Source: Catalinimonas niigatensis
GTDB taxonomy: Bacteria; Bacteroidota; Bacteroidia; Cytophagales; Cyclobacteriaceae
Length of the DNA: 64,000 bases
Assembly: GCF_030506285.1 (NCBI RefSeq)
Contig: NZ_CP119422.1
Span: 1,736,001-1,800,000, forward strand
Direction of reading: 5' to 3'
How positions within the stretch are numbered: position 1 is the first letter of the stretch; the number at the start of each line of letters is the position of its first letter. Shown piece by piece: positions 46,401-54,422 of the stretch. The position numbers and the translations under genes are program-made. The notes under the pieces were generated by a model that saw only the letters and a list, made by a program, of their open reading frames with translations, was not told where the DNA came from and did no database searches.

Positions 46401-47924
46401 CTCCAAATCATAGTATACCAGCCCTCCAAGGGTACCTATCCACAGATTCCCCTTCTGATCTTCTGCAATGGAGGAGATAAAATTGCTAACCAATCCTGGT
46501 CTGTTTGAAGTGAGGTGATGGAGAAAATATGGTCTGTGTGAGTTTTCGTTCGTCAACACATTGAGTCCACCGCCCCAGCTGCCTACCCATAATCTGCCCA
46601 GACGGTCCCGGTGCATGCTGGTGACAAAATCGCTGGAGATGGCATCTGTATCTTCAGGGGTACGCCGAAATTGATGAAATTTTTCGGTGCTTTTATCGTA
46701 GCGATTGAGTCCACCGCCAGCAGTGCCTATCCATAGGGAAGTACTGTCTTCATAAATAGAATTTACCGTACTATAGCTTAAGCTGTTTGCATTATCTGCT
46801 TTGAATTCAAAGTGCTCAAAAGTGTTTTGGTTAGTGTTGTAAAAGTTAATACCTCCCCGCTCTGTTCCTATCCAGAGATTTCCCTTTTTGTCCTTGAGCA
46901 AGCAGTTGACAAAGTTATTGCTTAGGCTATGTTCAGCGTGAGGTTCGTTTTTATGGTTGGTAAAATTCTGCTCACCTTGGTTCATGATACTAAGACCTCC
47001 TAAGGTAGCTATAAACAAATTTCCCGAATCATCTTCTATGATGTCCATAATGGAATTATGCACCAGACTGGAAGGATCAGCTGGTACATTGAAAAACCGT
47101 TGAAATCCAACGGCATGAAGATGATTTGCATTATCCAGATAACGGTTTAAACCAAACTCAGTACCTATCCATATCTCTCTCTGCGCCGTTTCGCAAATGG
47201 CCAGGATATGATTTGAAGATAAACTCTGAGGGTTGGCAGGCTCATAGGTAATGTACTTCATTTCCGAAATTCCAGGCTTGATGATAGCAATTCCTCCATC
47301 GGTGCCTACCCAGATATTATTTTGGCTGTCGCTTAGAAGGGTATTGACCACTGAACCTCTCAATTTTCCATCGCCATCACCAAAGGTAAGGTGCCCCTCC
47401 AGTTTGATAGTACCATCTTCCCCCTGAATTTTGAAGCGAGACAAACCCTGATCAGTACCTACTAACAAGGTAGAATCCTGATGTAGCGCCAGGGAACGTA
47501 CCGCAGCTTGCAATGGAGAATACTGTTCCGATGATAGATTTTCAGCCCGGACAAATTGTCCCTGATCATAAAGGTAGACGTATAAGCCCTCCTGTGTACC
47601 TATCCAGATATTTCCGTAGGTATCCTCAAGAAGTACATAGATAAAATTGTTGGCCAGAGCATTGGGTGAAGTGTGTTCGCTGTTGAATACTTCAAATGTA
47701 TAACCATCGTAGCGGCAAAGTCCATTCCAAGTACCCATCCACAGAAAGCCCTGACTGTCCTGAAGCATACAATCCACCATGTTTTGGGCCAGTCCATCCT
47801 CGGTAGTCAGCTGCTGAAAGCGCAGACTACGGTGCTGACTTTTCAGCGGTGCTACTAAAAAAAAATGCAGTGCCAATAATGTAAGACAAGCCTTCCTCAG
47901 TGTGTTATTTACCTGAATATACAT
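43491..47924 (-). CDS. Hybrid two-component sensor/AraC regulator of the arabinan locus
   Basis: A 1477-residue one-protein signalling system. After the signal peptide come about 14 two-component propeller repeats (motifs such as NIWIGTQEGLYVY, NLWIGTERGGINF) and a Y_Y_Y domain (about 730-800). A membrane helix lies near 832-850, then a coiled segment. HisKA has FFTNISHEFRTPLTL (His near 945). HATPase, then a receiver with the aspartate in DLVISDVMMPKVDG (near 1274), and a C-terminal AraC helix-turn-helix (about 1375-1475). In Bacteroidota such proteins bind oligosaccharide breakdown products in the periplasm and switch on the adjacent SusCD locus. Confidence 0.95.
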   Translation of the reverse strand: MYIQVNNTLRKACLTLLALHFFLVAPLKSQHRSLRFQQLTTEDGLAQNMVDCMLQDSQGFLWMGTWNGLCRYDGYTFEVFNSEHTSPNALANNFIYVLLEDTYGNIWIGTQEGLYVYLYDQGQFVRAENLSSEQYSPLQAAVRSLALHQDSTLLVGTDQGLSRFKIQGEDGTIKLEGHLTFGDGDGKLRGSVVNTLLSDSQNNIWVGTDGGIAIIKPGISEMKYITYEPANPQSLSSNHILAICETAQREIWIGTEFGLNRYLDNANHLHAVGFQRFFNVPADPSSLVHNSIMDIIEDDSGNLFIATLGGLSIMNQGEQNFTNHKNEPHAEHSLSNNFVNCLLKDKKGNLWIGTERGGINFYNTNQNTFEHFEFKADNANSLSYSTVNSIYEDSTSLWIGTAGGGLNRYDKSTEKFHQFRRTPEDTDAISSDFVTSMHRDRLGRLWVGSWGGGLNVLTNENSHRPYFLHHLTSNRPGLVSNFISSIAEDQKGNLWIGTLGGLVYYDLEADHFETKFSDQSNPRITGVGCLWVDQDQNIWAGTRNGLFHIRIDQPSGKTDQVSKYAHESANPHSISGNYVISVLQDSKGKMWFGTYGQGINQLKTAGDSLWFEAYTTADGLSNNIIYGIQQDKEQNLWLSTDYGLSRLHPKTKKIRNFYMADGLLNNQYYWSAAYQNENGKLYFGGMSGLDAFYPEDIKEIDESPSLVITDIKLLNESVKPGKQYNGVEVIQESAFKADEIYLSYKEKIFGIEFSSLNYQEPGMIRYAYILEGFDKDWNYVSSDRRYASYTNLKPGDYVFKVKASGSNGEFTADPKSITIHIAPPFWDTPWFRILSMILFLALIFGYIRLRTYTLKRQKIVLERQVKERTERINQQKEALSFQAIQLQNNNQELEEKQKFIEGQNQKLELQNKEILSQRDELIKLNKKLKLVSQLKLSFFTNISHEFRTPLTLIIGPLERLLKEHHLGTEVQRSLGLINRNAQRLLHLINQIMDFRKIEKGRMELKVTQGNLSDFCQNVFRAFEPLSEIKEIRFNYQESELPTEVWFDTQKLENILYNLLSNAFKYTPAKGVVALDVKGLSYQESRLRAEDTLLQEHKTVISIRISDSGIGISEENLPLVFKRFYRIASAEAFKISGSGIGLALTEELIKTHHGEIFVESKPGKGSVFEIQFPCLKGAYETDELTERTQEGLDLHQQIEILKNELLLSEENIINQEAAHEIDKSKATVLVVEDNVDLRKFISLRLSKTYNVLEAGDGEAGIQLAEKFNPDLVISDVMMPKVDGLKLCATLKNNLSTSHIPVILLTAKSTVENQIEGLEIGADDYLPKPFNFEILEARVQNLIDSRKRLRLHFLQSVDFDVKQATSNSKDQNFLEHAIKTVESQMENSDFGVKDFIKCMGISRSLLHKKLASLTNQSATEFINHLRMKKAQKLLRQNEINISEVAYAVGYNDPKYFSRLFSKHYGQSPTEFLKKEMSLD

Positions 47925-48059
47925 GATATGTCTCAGCCTCCTTCCAAATAATCAGTTACGGATTTATCTGAACATATAAGATACTATAATTCTTACTGAA
48001 TGTGTAGCAATCTTCCAAACAAGTCTCGGGATTACTTATACTTATAAATTTACTTTCAC

Positions 48060-48899
48060 TCAGGTAGGTCTATCCACATGATCATCCAGAAACCCATTAA
48101 TGATGCCCAATACTTCCTGATAGTCATTTCCCAGGCAGAGCATGTGTCCCCATTTGTTTTCCAGCATATGAAGTTGAGAGTGCTGAATTTCCTTATGGGC
48201 ATGCTCCGCATGTGTGGGAGATACGCTGGCATCGTAGCGGCTGTGCAGGATAAGCGTGGGACAACGGATTTGCTTCAAAATAGCAGGATCAATACCTTGA
48301 TCTATATCATTGACAAAGCCTGTTTTAGAACGGTACTTCTTCAGCGCATTGCCCAGTTCTCCCACTTCTTCCTGGGTAATCTTTGCATCTTTATATGATG
48401 AAAATTCTGTATGAAAGTTTTTTGCCATCAGGCCGGGAGTAGCTGAGGCAATAAAATGTACCAGACCCCAGCTTAACCATTCTACTTTCGGATGAAATAT
48501 TCTTTTAGCTATCTTATAGATTTTCTCCTTTTTATCTAACCAGTTTGTTGTCACGGCTGAGACCAGAATGAGTTTTTTTACTCTGTCGGGGTGGTTGGCT
48601 GCCAGTTGCAAAGCAGTCCAACCTCCTGCCGAAATGCCATATACAATCACCTGATTTATCTTCAAAGTATCCAGTAAGGCAATAAATAAATCTGCAGCGG
48701 ACTTAGGGGTTTGATGATTTTCCAGAGGAGTTCTACCATAACCCGGACGAGAGGGTGTGATCATCTGATACTTTTTCTTATCCCATCCCTTCTGAAAAAG
48801 TGTATCCCTGCTGTTGGAGTGGCCGCCATGTACAAACAATACTGGTATTCCTTCTCCACTGAGGCTGTATTCCACCCAACCCAGTTTTGTATGTATCAT
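48060..48899 (-). CDS. Alpha/beta hydrolase
   Basis: A 279-residue hydrolase. Oxyanion region LFVHGGHSNSRDTL, nucleophile in VYGISAGGWTALQ (G-x-S-x-G), acid in LHSRYDASVSP and catalytic His in NKWGHMLCLG. No signal peptide, so cytoplasmic. Substrate unknown. Start ATG 48899 is chosen; four codons upstream there is another. Single gene between the sensor and the glutaminyl cyclase operon. Confidence 0.85.
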   Translation of the reverse strand: MIHTKLGWVEYSLSGEGIPVLFVHGGHSNSRDTLFQKGWDKKKYQMITPSRPGYGRTPLENHQTPKSAADLFIALLDTLKINQVIVYGISAGGWTALQLAANHPDRVKKLILVSAVTTNWLDKKEKIYKIAKRIFHPKVEWLSWGLVHFIASATPGLMAKNFHTEFSSYKDAKITQEEVGELGNALKKYRSKTGFVNDIDQGIDPAILKQIRCPTLILHSRYDASVSPTHAEHAHKEIQHSQLHMLENKWGHMLCLGNDYQEVLGIINGFLDDHVDRPT

Positions 48900-49006
48900 T
48901 TTAGCACCCACAGGCAGGTAATAATATCAATGCTATTTATGCTTGGTTATAAACCCTTCACCTAGATGAGAGCAATGAATATTCAATGAAAAACAAACTT
49001 ATATTT

Positions 49007-49792
49007 TTAGTCTTTCAACCGAATCACATACAATCGGGGCCATAATTTACCGGTAATGAAAACATCTCCTGTATTTGCATCATATGCTATTCCATTAAGT
49101 ACATCAGCTTCGGGGTTTCTTTTTGCAATTTCTCCAGCCAGATAGTCCAAATTAAGCTCCTGTACAACTTCTGCGGTGGCAGTGTCTATTTTTAGAATAT
49201 AGTTGGTTTGCCACTGGTTGGCATAAATGTATCCATCAATCAATTCTAATTCATTGAGCTTGGAGGCTTTGCGGTTATTGTTTTTTACGGATTTTACAAA
49301 AGACTCTTCCAAAGACAAGGTATCAAAATAATGAAGCTTATCCGTGCCATCGCTGATGATCAGATGCTGATTGTCATGCGTAATGCCCCAGCCCTCAAAA
49401 TCATAACTGAACTCCCTGAGCTTTTCAAAGGTATTCACGTCATATACAAAACCTGTTTTACTCTGCCAGGTCAACTGGTATAGTTTGCCATTGAGCACGG
49501 TAATACCTTCCCCGAAATAGTTTTGATTGAGCGTGACTTTCCTTTCATACGTGCCGGAAGTCACGTCATATTCAGCAATCCAGGAACTATCTCCCCCTGT
49601 ACTTTCAATGATCTTATCCTGATGATATACCAGCCCCTGAGTGAATGCATTCGGATCATGCTCCACAGTCATCCTCACCTCATAGGGCAATGATTCTTTT
49701 TCAACAGGATTTTCTGCTGTTTGGCGACTCTGACGCTCTCCACAGCCCATCATCAAAAAGAAGCATAAGAGCAAATATTCGACTTTTTTCAT
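49007..49792 (-). CDS. Glutaminyl-peptide cyclotransferase, lipoprotein
   Basis: Cyclises N-terminal glutamine to pyroglutamate on peptides or proteins in the envelope. 261 residues. The lipobox LMMGC (C17) gives a lipid anchor. The five-bladed propeller family of plant and bacterial glutamine cyclotransferases is shown by DPNAFTQGLVYHQDKIIESTGG, FGEGITVLNGKLYQLTWQSK and VLNGIAYDANTGDVFITGKLWP. Its ATG follows the carboxylesterase stop directly (TAAATG), so the two are co-translated. A full family member by length. Confidence 0.92.
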   Translation of the reverse strand: MKKVEYLLLCFFLMMGCGERQSRQTAENPVEKESLPYEVRMTVEHDPNAFTQGLVYHQDKIIESTGGDSSWIAEYDVTSGTYERKVTLNQNYFGEGITVLNGKLYQLTWQSKTGFVYDVNTFEKLREFSYDFEGWGITHDNQHLIISDGTDKLHYFDTLSLEESFVKSVKNNNRKASKLNELELIDGYIYANQWQTNYILKIDTATAEVVQELNLDYLAGEIAKRNPEADVLNGIAYDANTGDVFITGKLWPRLYVIRLKD

Positions 49793-51427
49793 TTAATCAT
49801 TACTATAGGCTTTGTCCAAAAACCGATAGCGATCATCATGTTTGGCATCTACTGCTTTTGAGGTTACATCAATGACCATGACCGGCGGAGTACTGTCATT
49901 GGCTGTGGCCGCTGGCCATTTAGGAAGGTCTTCTCCATTTGGATTGCCGGTGATGATGAAATTAGCAAAGTAACCCTGCATAGTCTCGGATACTTTGTAA
50001 TCCTCTTCTGTCCAGGCATAATCTTTTACCAGATCTAGGTTTCCCAGACAGTACTCTATTTCACAGGCATGTGGGGCTCCTACCGGCTCAGGTGCCGGAG
50101 GCGCATCCTCTTCTTTGGTATTTGTACCACCAGCCAGCCCTGCCGTAAGCGTTTCATCCACCAGAGGAGGTCTCAACTTACTATAAAGATATCTATATAC
50201 CGGCTGATCGCTGTTTTTGCGATGTAAGTCAAACCACTTCCAGGTACTGTAGGCGATAAACCTGTCGGAAGCCAAGGCGGTAGCCGATAGTTCTATTTCT
50301 TCTTCAGAACCATGAGGATACAGTTTCAGCACTTCTTCAAAATCATCAGGATAAGTTTCTTTGACTTTTTGGATGTAATTTTCCTCCGTATAGGGTAGTC
50401 CCTGCATAAAAGCCATTCCCGGAATTTCTGCTGAATTCCAACCCAACAATAAAGGTACCTGTGCCTGTTCTTCCGCTTTGAAAATCTCAGGAAGAGACTT
50501 AGGAAAGAAATAACCATCAATTACTGAGGGAAAACCAAAACGCTTGGATGCATTGTAAGCGCCAAAAATTTCCTCAGTACTCAAAGCTCTTAGTTCGGCC
50601 AAGGACTGATAGCCTGCATTTTCGGCAAACTCCTTTCCTGTTTTTTCTGCTTCGGCTAAGGGTACCGGGGCCAAAGTAGGATTAATAGCTGCGCCGCTTT
50701 CACCAATAGCTCCGGCAATCAGGTCTTTGGATAGAGGAGAAGCCATCTGTGCACTTACAGAGATGGAACCCGCAGACTCACCAGCGATGGTTACTCTTTC
50801 AGGATCACCGCCAAAGGCTGCAATATTTTTCTGTACCCATTCCAAAGCAGCATGCTGATCAAGCAAACCATAGTTACCAGAAGCCTGATAAGGGGCCTCC
50901 GTACTTAGTTCGGGATGCGCAAAAAAGCCAAAGATATTCAAGCGATAATTTACAGTTACTGCTACCATCCCTTTTTGTGCCATGCTTGCTCCGTCATAGC
51001 GTGGTTCTGAGCCGTCACCTGCCACAAAACCTCCTCCATAAAAATAGACCAGCACAGGTAGTCCTTCAGTAGCTTGACTGGAAGGCGCCCAGACATTCAG
51101 GTATAGGCAATCTTCACTTACTGTATCAGATCTAAACTTCATATCACCAAACACATTGGTTTGTACGGGTGATGGTCCAAATTTTTTAGTCTCTTTTACT
51201 CCCTCCCAGGCATCAGCAGGCTGCGGAGCTTTCCACCGGAGATCATCTACCGGAGGTTTGGCAAAAGGGATTCCAAAGTACATATCAAGCCCTATCTTTC
51301 CGTCGTGAAAGCCCTCAATTACCCCATCTTCAATTTTTATCCGTACGGAAATATTATCGTCATTTTGTGCCATAAGGGGCAAACTCAACAAACAAAAATA
51401 TCCTATCAAACAAACTACTTTTTTCAT
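49793..51427 (-). CDS. Type B carboxylesterase, secreted
   Basis: About 544 residues with a signal peptide (MKKVVCLIGYFCLLSLPLMA). It hydrolyses carboxyl esters. The nucleophile lies in TIAGESAGSISVS; DCLYLNVWAP and YGGGFVAGDG (oxyanion hole) are conserved, and HACEIEYCLGN holds the probable catalytic His. A short Pro/Ala-rich insertion (EEDAPPAPEPVGAP) precedes it. ATG 51427 is preferred over 51457 because it begins the signal peptide. First gene of a two-gene unit with the glutaminyl cyclase. Confidence 0.92.
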   Translation of the reverse strand: MKKVVCLIGYFCLLSLPLMAQNDDNISVRIKIEDGVIEGFHDGKIGLDMYFGIPFAKPPVDDLRWKAPQPADAWEGVKETKKFGPSPVQTNVFGDMKFRSDTVSEDCLYLNVWAPSSQATEGLPVLVYFYGGGFVAGDGSEPRYDGASMAQKGMVAVTVNYRLNIFGFFAHPELSTEAPYQASGNYGLLDQHAALEWVQKNIAAFGGDPERVTIAGESAGSISVSAQMASPLSKDLIAGAIGESGAAINPTLAPVPLAEAEKTGKEFAENAGYQSLAELRALSTEEIFGAYNASKRFGFPSVIDGYFFPKSLPEIFKAEEQAQVPLLLGWNSAEIPGMAFMQGLPYTEENYIQKVKETYPDDFEEVLKLYPHGSEEEIELSATALASDRFIAYSTWKWFDLHRKNSDQPVYRYLYSKLRPPLVDETLTAGLAGGTNTKEEDAPPAPEPVGAPHACEIEYCLGNLDLVKDYAWTEEDYKVSETMQGYFANFIITGNPNGEDLPKWPAATANDSTPPVMVIDVTSKAVDAKHDDRYRFLDKAYSND

Positions 51428-51536
51428 AGTGCGCAATTTATTGAATATTAAGCTCAATTTAGCTAAAAGTTATAGGATAGTCTTCACAAACTTATCTAAA
51501 CGATGAGCATCTTTTTTTAATCTGTTATTGATATGT

Positions 51537-51995
51537 TTAAACAACGTCCGGCACATTACTTTTTGTATATTTCCATTCCAGTACATTGCCATCCTCTTTA
51601 TCCCATATCCTTCCTAACAACTCAAATCCGTTTTTCTTCAATATACTCACGGATGCTTTATTTTCCGGTAAAGTACGGGCAGTAATTAGAATTTGAGGAT
51701 CAGTCTGCTGAGACAAAATGACCAACTTACGACACATTTCAGTTCCAATACCTTGCTTTCGGTATTGGGGGAAGGTCCCATAGGCAATTTCTACTTTTCC
51801 GGCCTGCGCTTTTCCCTTAAAAGCCGCCGCCCCCACCAGTTTGCCCTCAACCTGGGCATAATAAGCTATCCAGGGAGGGTAAAAGCCAGCACGTTCAAAA
51901 TAAAAAATGGTCATATAAATACTCTCCTGGCAGTCAGGATGCTCAATAAATGCTTGATTCTCCGCTGTAGTTTTTTTGATTGGGATCAACTCCAT
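51537..51995 (-). CDS. GNAT-family N-acetyltransferase
   Basis: About 152 residues. The acetyl-CoA-binding motif is in FPQYRKQGIGTEMCRKLV, and the final part ENKASVSILKKNGFELLG is typical of GNAT enzymes. Substrate unknown. ATG 51995 has an AGGTG seven to ten bases upstream and gives the usual start; ATG 52013, six codons earlier, is possible. Separated from its neighbours by more than 60 bases on each side. Confidence 0.85.
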   Translation of the reverse strand: MELIPIKKTTAENQAFIEHPDCQESIYMTIFYFERAGFYPPWIAYYAQVEGKLVGAAAFKGKAQAGKVEIAYGTFPQYRKQGIGTEMCRKLVILSQQTDPQILITARTLPENKASVSILKKNGFELLGRIWDKEDGNVLEWKYTKSNVPDVV

Positions 51996-52078
51996 TTTAA
52001 TCACCTTTTTCATTCCAATAGACGATTAATATCCAGTAATAGCATGTGAGCGGTCTCATGCTTCCGATATACATAAAG

Positions 52079-52672
52079 TTATGTTACACCTTGAATATTA
52101 AAATTAATCTTTTGTCCCTTTAATATGTCTTTCCATATAGCCGAGTACTTCTTACGGTATTTTGCATCATCTTCAGTTTCTATCAAAGCAACTGCTGTGT
52201 CTCTCAGCTTTTCATCCTCTACCTCATCATACATTTTTCTGAATACTTCAATAATATCATAGCGAATCAAGGTACCGTTCTTTTCAGTACTGCATTCCTC
52301 AAAACGCTTACTCAAAGCTTCAATTACTTTATTTCTGCAAGTTTCACTTACTATTCCTATTTTCCATAAAGCCTGAAGCGAATGTCTGGCAGTAACAAAT
52401 TTTTCATCTTTGGTTACGCTCATTAGTCTTTCAAAGTCAATCAGCATTCTTTGTTGAGGATCACTTTTTGTTAGGTTACTTAGAAGTTGTACAGCCATGG
52501 TTCTCTGGTGATTATCACCCTCCTTCAACAAAATCAGTAAGCCATCCCATACTTCATAAGCCCAATCCACCGGCTGGTCAGTAAGTTTCATGATATGTTG
52601 AAAAGACACGTAGCGTAATACTTTATCCGTATTGTTGAGGTTGTTCAGGTGTTTTTTTGTAGTGGTTTCCAT
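52079..52672 (-). CDS. Helical-repeat (HEAT-like) protein, function unknown
   Basis: About 197 residues with no signal peptide. Helical segments with the spacing of HEAT repeats (VLRYVSFQHIMKLTD, WDGLLILLKEGDNHQRTMAVQLLSNL, TARHSLQALWKIG, LRDTAVALIETEDD) suggest a protein-binding scaffold. The open frame extends upstream into the YciI-like gene, but METTTKKHL at 52672 avoids overlap and is taken as start. It probably shares a transcript with the YciI-like gene 49 bases upstream. Confidence 0.6.
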   Translation of the reverse strand: METTTKKHLNNLNNTDKVLRYVSFQHIMKLTDQPVDWAYEVWDGLLILLKEGDNHQRTMAVQLLSNLTKSDPQQRMLIDFERLMSVTKDEKFVTARHSLQALWKIGIVSETCRNKVIEALSKRFEECSTEKNGTLIRYDIIEVFRKMYDEVEDEKLRDTAVALIETEDDAKYRKKYSAIWKDILKGQKINFNIQGVT

Positions 52673-52721
52673 AGTCAATTTACTTAATTGAGTTGTCAGT
52701 TTCGTACCCGGCATGCAGCGT

Positions 52722-53000
52722 TCATTCACCCCCAACAACCACTGACCAGGGACGTACGTACCATTCGCGAATCAGCCCATTTTTTACATAGGGATCATTG
52801 CGGGCAAACTTTTCTGCCACATGGGGATCATCTCCTTTGAAGACCAACACTGCACCATCGGCAGGTTCAGCCAATGCTCCCGCCATGGTAAGTTTGCCAT
52901 CTTTGTAAGCTTCTTTGGCAAGCGACAAATGCTCTTCACGATAAGGAGCACGCTTTTCCACGTAATTGTCAACCGTCTTATAGAAAAGAATGTAATACAT
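52722..53000 (-). CDS. YciI-like protein
   Basis: A 92-residue protein with the ferredoxin-like fold of the YciI family: YYILFYKTVDNYVEKRAPYREEHLSL, GALAEPADGAVLVFKG and DDPHVAEKFARNDPYVKNGLIREWYVRPW. The family's conserved His (in REEHL) and Asp (in NDPYV) are present. The precise reaction of such small members is unknown. The frame is open to 53072, but ATG 53000 gives the family length and start. Confidence 0.8.
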   Translation of the reverse strand: MYYILFYKTVDNYVEKRAPYREEHLSLAKEAYKDGKLTMAGALAEPADGAVLVFKGDDPHVAEKFARNDPYVKNGLIREWYVRPWSVVVGGE

Positions 53001-53370
53001 TGATTTTATTTTTAAAGACCATAGCCTATAGCCTTGAGTACTGATTATTTTAGTGGATTCAAGTTTCAACATTCATGGGTCAAAATGCCAGGATCACCTA
53101 GCTGGTTCTGAACGCTGTTATTTTATAGAGATATAAGTTATACAATAATATACATACATAGGCTACAAATGACAAGCGTTTTACAACGCCTGCCAGCGTA
53201 GTTTTAAATTAGAGGAGCAGATAATTTCAGTAACTTGGTAATAAAACTTGGTAATAATTAGCAGAGATAATCCAACAGACATTTCTTTTTTTAGTCTGGA
53301 GCAGGTTGAGTGTTAGGAGAAGCATGCTCATAGATGTTACAAAGCCCTACCATCTACTGATTACATAAAA
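53001..53370. other. Gene-free stretch with a 13-bp tandem repeat
   Basis: No gene seen. AACTTGGTAATAA occurs twice in tandem at 53232-53257, and GCGTT-TTAC-AACGC (53176-53189) is a small hairpin. No function is assigned to either. Confidence 0.5.
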
Positions 53371-53399
53371 AAACCTGTAAATCGATGATTTACAGGTTT
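53371..53399 (-). terminator. Terminator after tRNA-Leu
   Basis: AAACCTGTAAATC (53371-53383) pairs perfectly with GATTTACAGGTTT (53387-53399) around a GAT loop. On the minus strand it continues into a T run. Confidence 0.9.
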
Positions 53400-53405
53400 A
53401 TCCAG

Positions 53406-53489
53406 TACCTAGAGCCGGAGTCGAACCGGCACGAGTGTTACCTCATTGGTGTTTGAGACCAACGCGTCTACCAATTCCGCCATCTAGGC
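53406..53489 (-). tRNA. tRNA-Leu (anticodon CAA)
   Basis: 84-base class II tRNA. On the minus strand it begins GCCTAGATGGCGGAATTGGT and has a D arm, the anticodon loop CTCAAAC (anticodon CAA), a long variable arm and the T arm GCCGGTTCGACTCCGGC. The acceptor ends TCTAGGT plus A73, giving a G1-U72 wobble. CCA is not encoded. It has its own promoter and terminator. Confidence 0.92.
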
Positions 53490-53500
53490 TTAAGGGTCTG

Positions 53501-53531
53501 CAAAATTATGGATGTAAGGATAAATAACAAA
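53501..53531 (-). promoter_or_regulatory. Promoter of tRNA-Leu
   Basis: On the minus strand TTTG (53528-53531), 19 bases, then TAATTTTG (53501-53508). Full match to the Bacteroidota consensus, ending 12 bases before the mature tRNA. Confidence 0.75.
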
Positions 53532-53551
53532 CCTTAACTGATATTTTTTAA

Positions 53552-54319
53552 TCACTTACGATCAAAATGAATTTGCACCGGACTGTCAAAATCAAGCCCC
53601 AGCAAATCAGCCGCACTACCATGATTAATACTGATCTCTAATAAACCTAGGTGATTAAAGAATAAAGAACATTCTCCATAATCTACATCATGATAAGCTT
53701 TGTGGATATGGTGAAAATGCTCTCTTCCAAAGCAAATCTCATAAGGCGTATTCTTGCTGAGTACTTCAAAAGTAAAGCGGTCGATGTTGGTAATCAGGTT
53801 ACCATAATAATCGACCTGAACTACATTCCCGGAAATCATTTTTTTATTTGCCTTAAGCTGTCTGGGAATTTTGCGGTTCATTTCATGTACAATCTCGCCG
53901 AGCTCTTCTAGCTTTTTTCCTGAAGCAATAGCCGCCGCCGCCGGAGCAAGTATTTCTTTGGCCACAAAGGTAGATGAAGGCTTGGGCGATAAGCTGACAA
54001 TCTGCTGTGGCTCCTGCTCGCTTAACAAGCTGATAATACCATTATCAGCACTAACAAAAAAGTGATTATCTAACTGTACAGCAATGTATCTTTCATCAGA
54101 AGAAGATGCTCCTACGGCTATCAAATGCACCGTATTTTGCGGAAAATCTCTGTATACCGATCGCAAAACAAAGGATGCATGGGCAATGTTAAAACTGTCG
54201 ATCTGGTGGCTTATATCTACAATTTGTAGAGAAGGATCACTTGTATAAAGTTTAGCCTTGACCGCAGCGATGTAATAATCAGTCAAACCGAAATCTGACG
54301 TAAATGTAATCAGCGGCAT
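53552..54319 (-). CDS. SAM hydroxide adenosyltransferase family protein (DUF62)
   Basis: A 255-residue protein. ITFTSDFGLTDYYIAAVKAKL, IVDISHQIDSFNIAHASFVL and VQVDYYGNLITNID are hallmarks of the duf62 family, which hydrolyses S-adenosylmethionine to adenosine and methionine using water (hydroxide adenosyltransferase), and is related to fluorinases. The physiological role is not settled. It is divergent from phoH; CAAAAGTA (54355-54362) is a possible -7 element on its strand. Confidence 0.92.
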   Translation of the reverse strand: MPLITFTSDFGLTDYYIAAVKAKLYTSDPSLQIVDISHQIDSFNIAHASFVLRSVYRDFPQNTVHLIAVGASSSDERYIAVQLDNHFFVSADNGIISLLSEQEPQQIVSLSPKPSSTFVAKEILAPAAAAIASGKKLEELGEIVHEMNRKIPRQLKANKKMISGNVVQVDYYGNLITNIDRFTFEVLSKNTPYEICFGREHFHHIHKAYHDVDYGECSLFFNHLGLLEISINHGSAADLLGLDFDSPVQIHFDRK

Positions 54320-54422
54320 GGAAACGATCTAAAAATTTCTCTAAGTTTTGATAGCAAAAGTAAACATTATTCAAGACATTAATCGTTAGTTAGATAAAAT
54401 ATTCAACTAGACACAATCCCAT

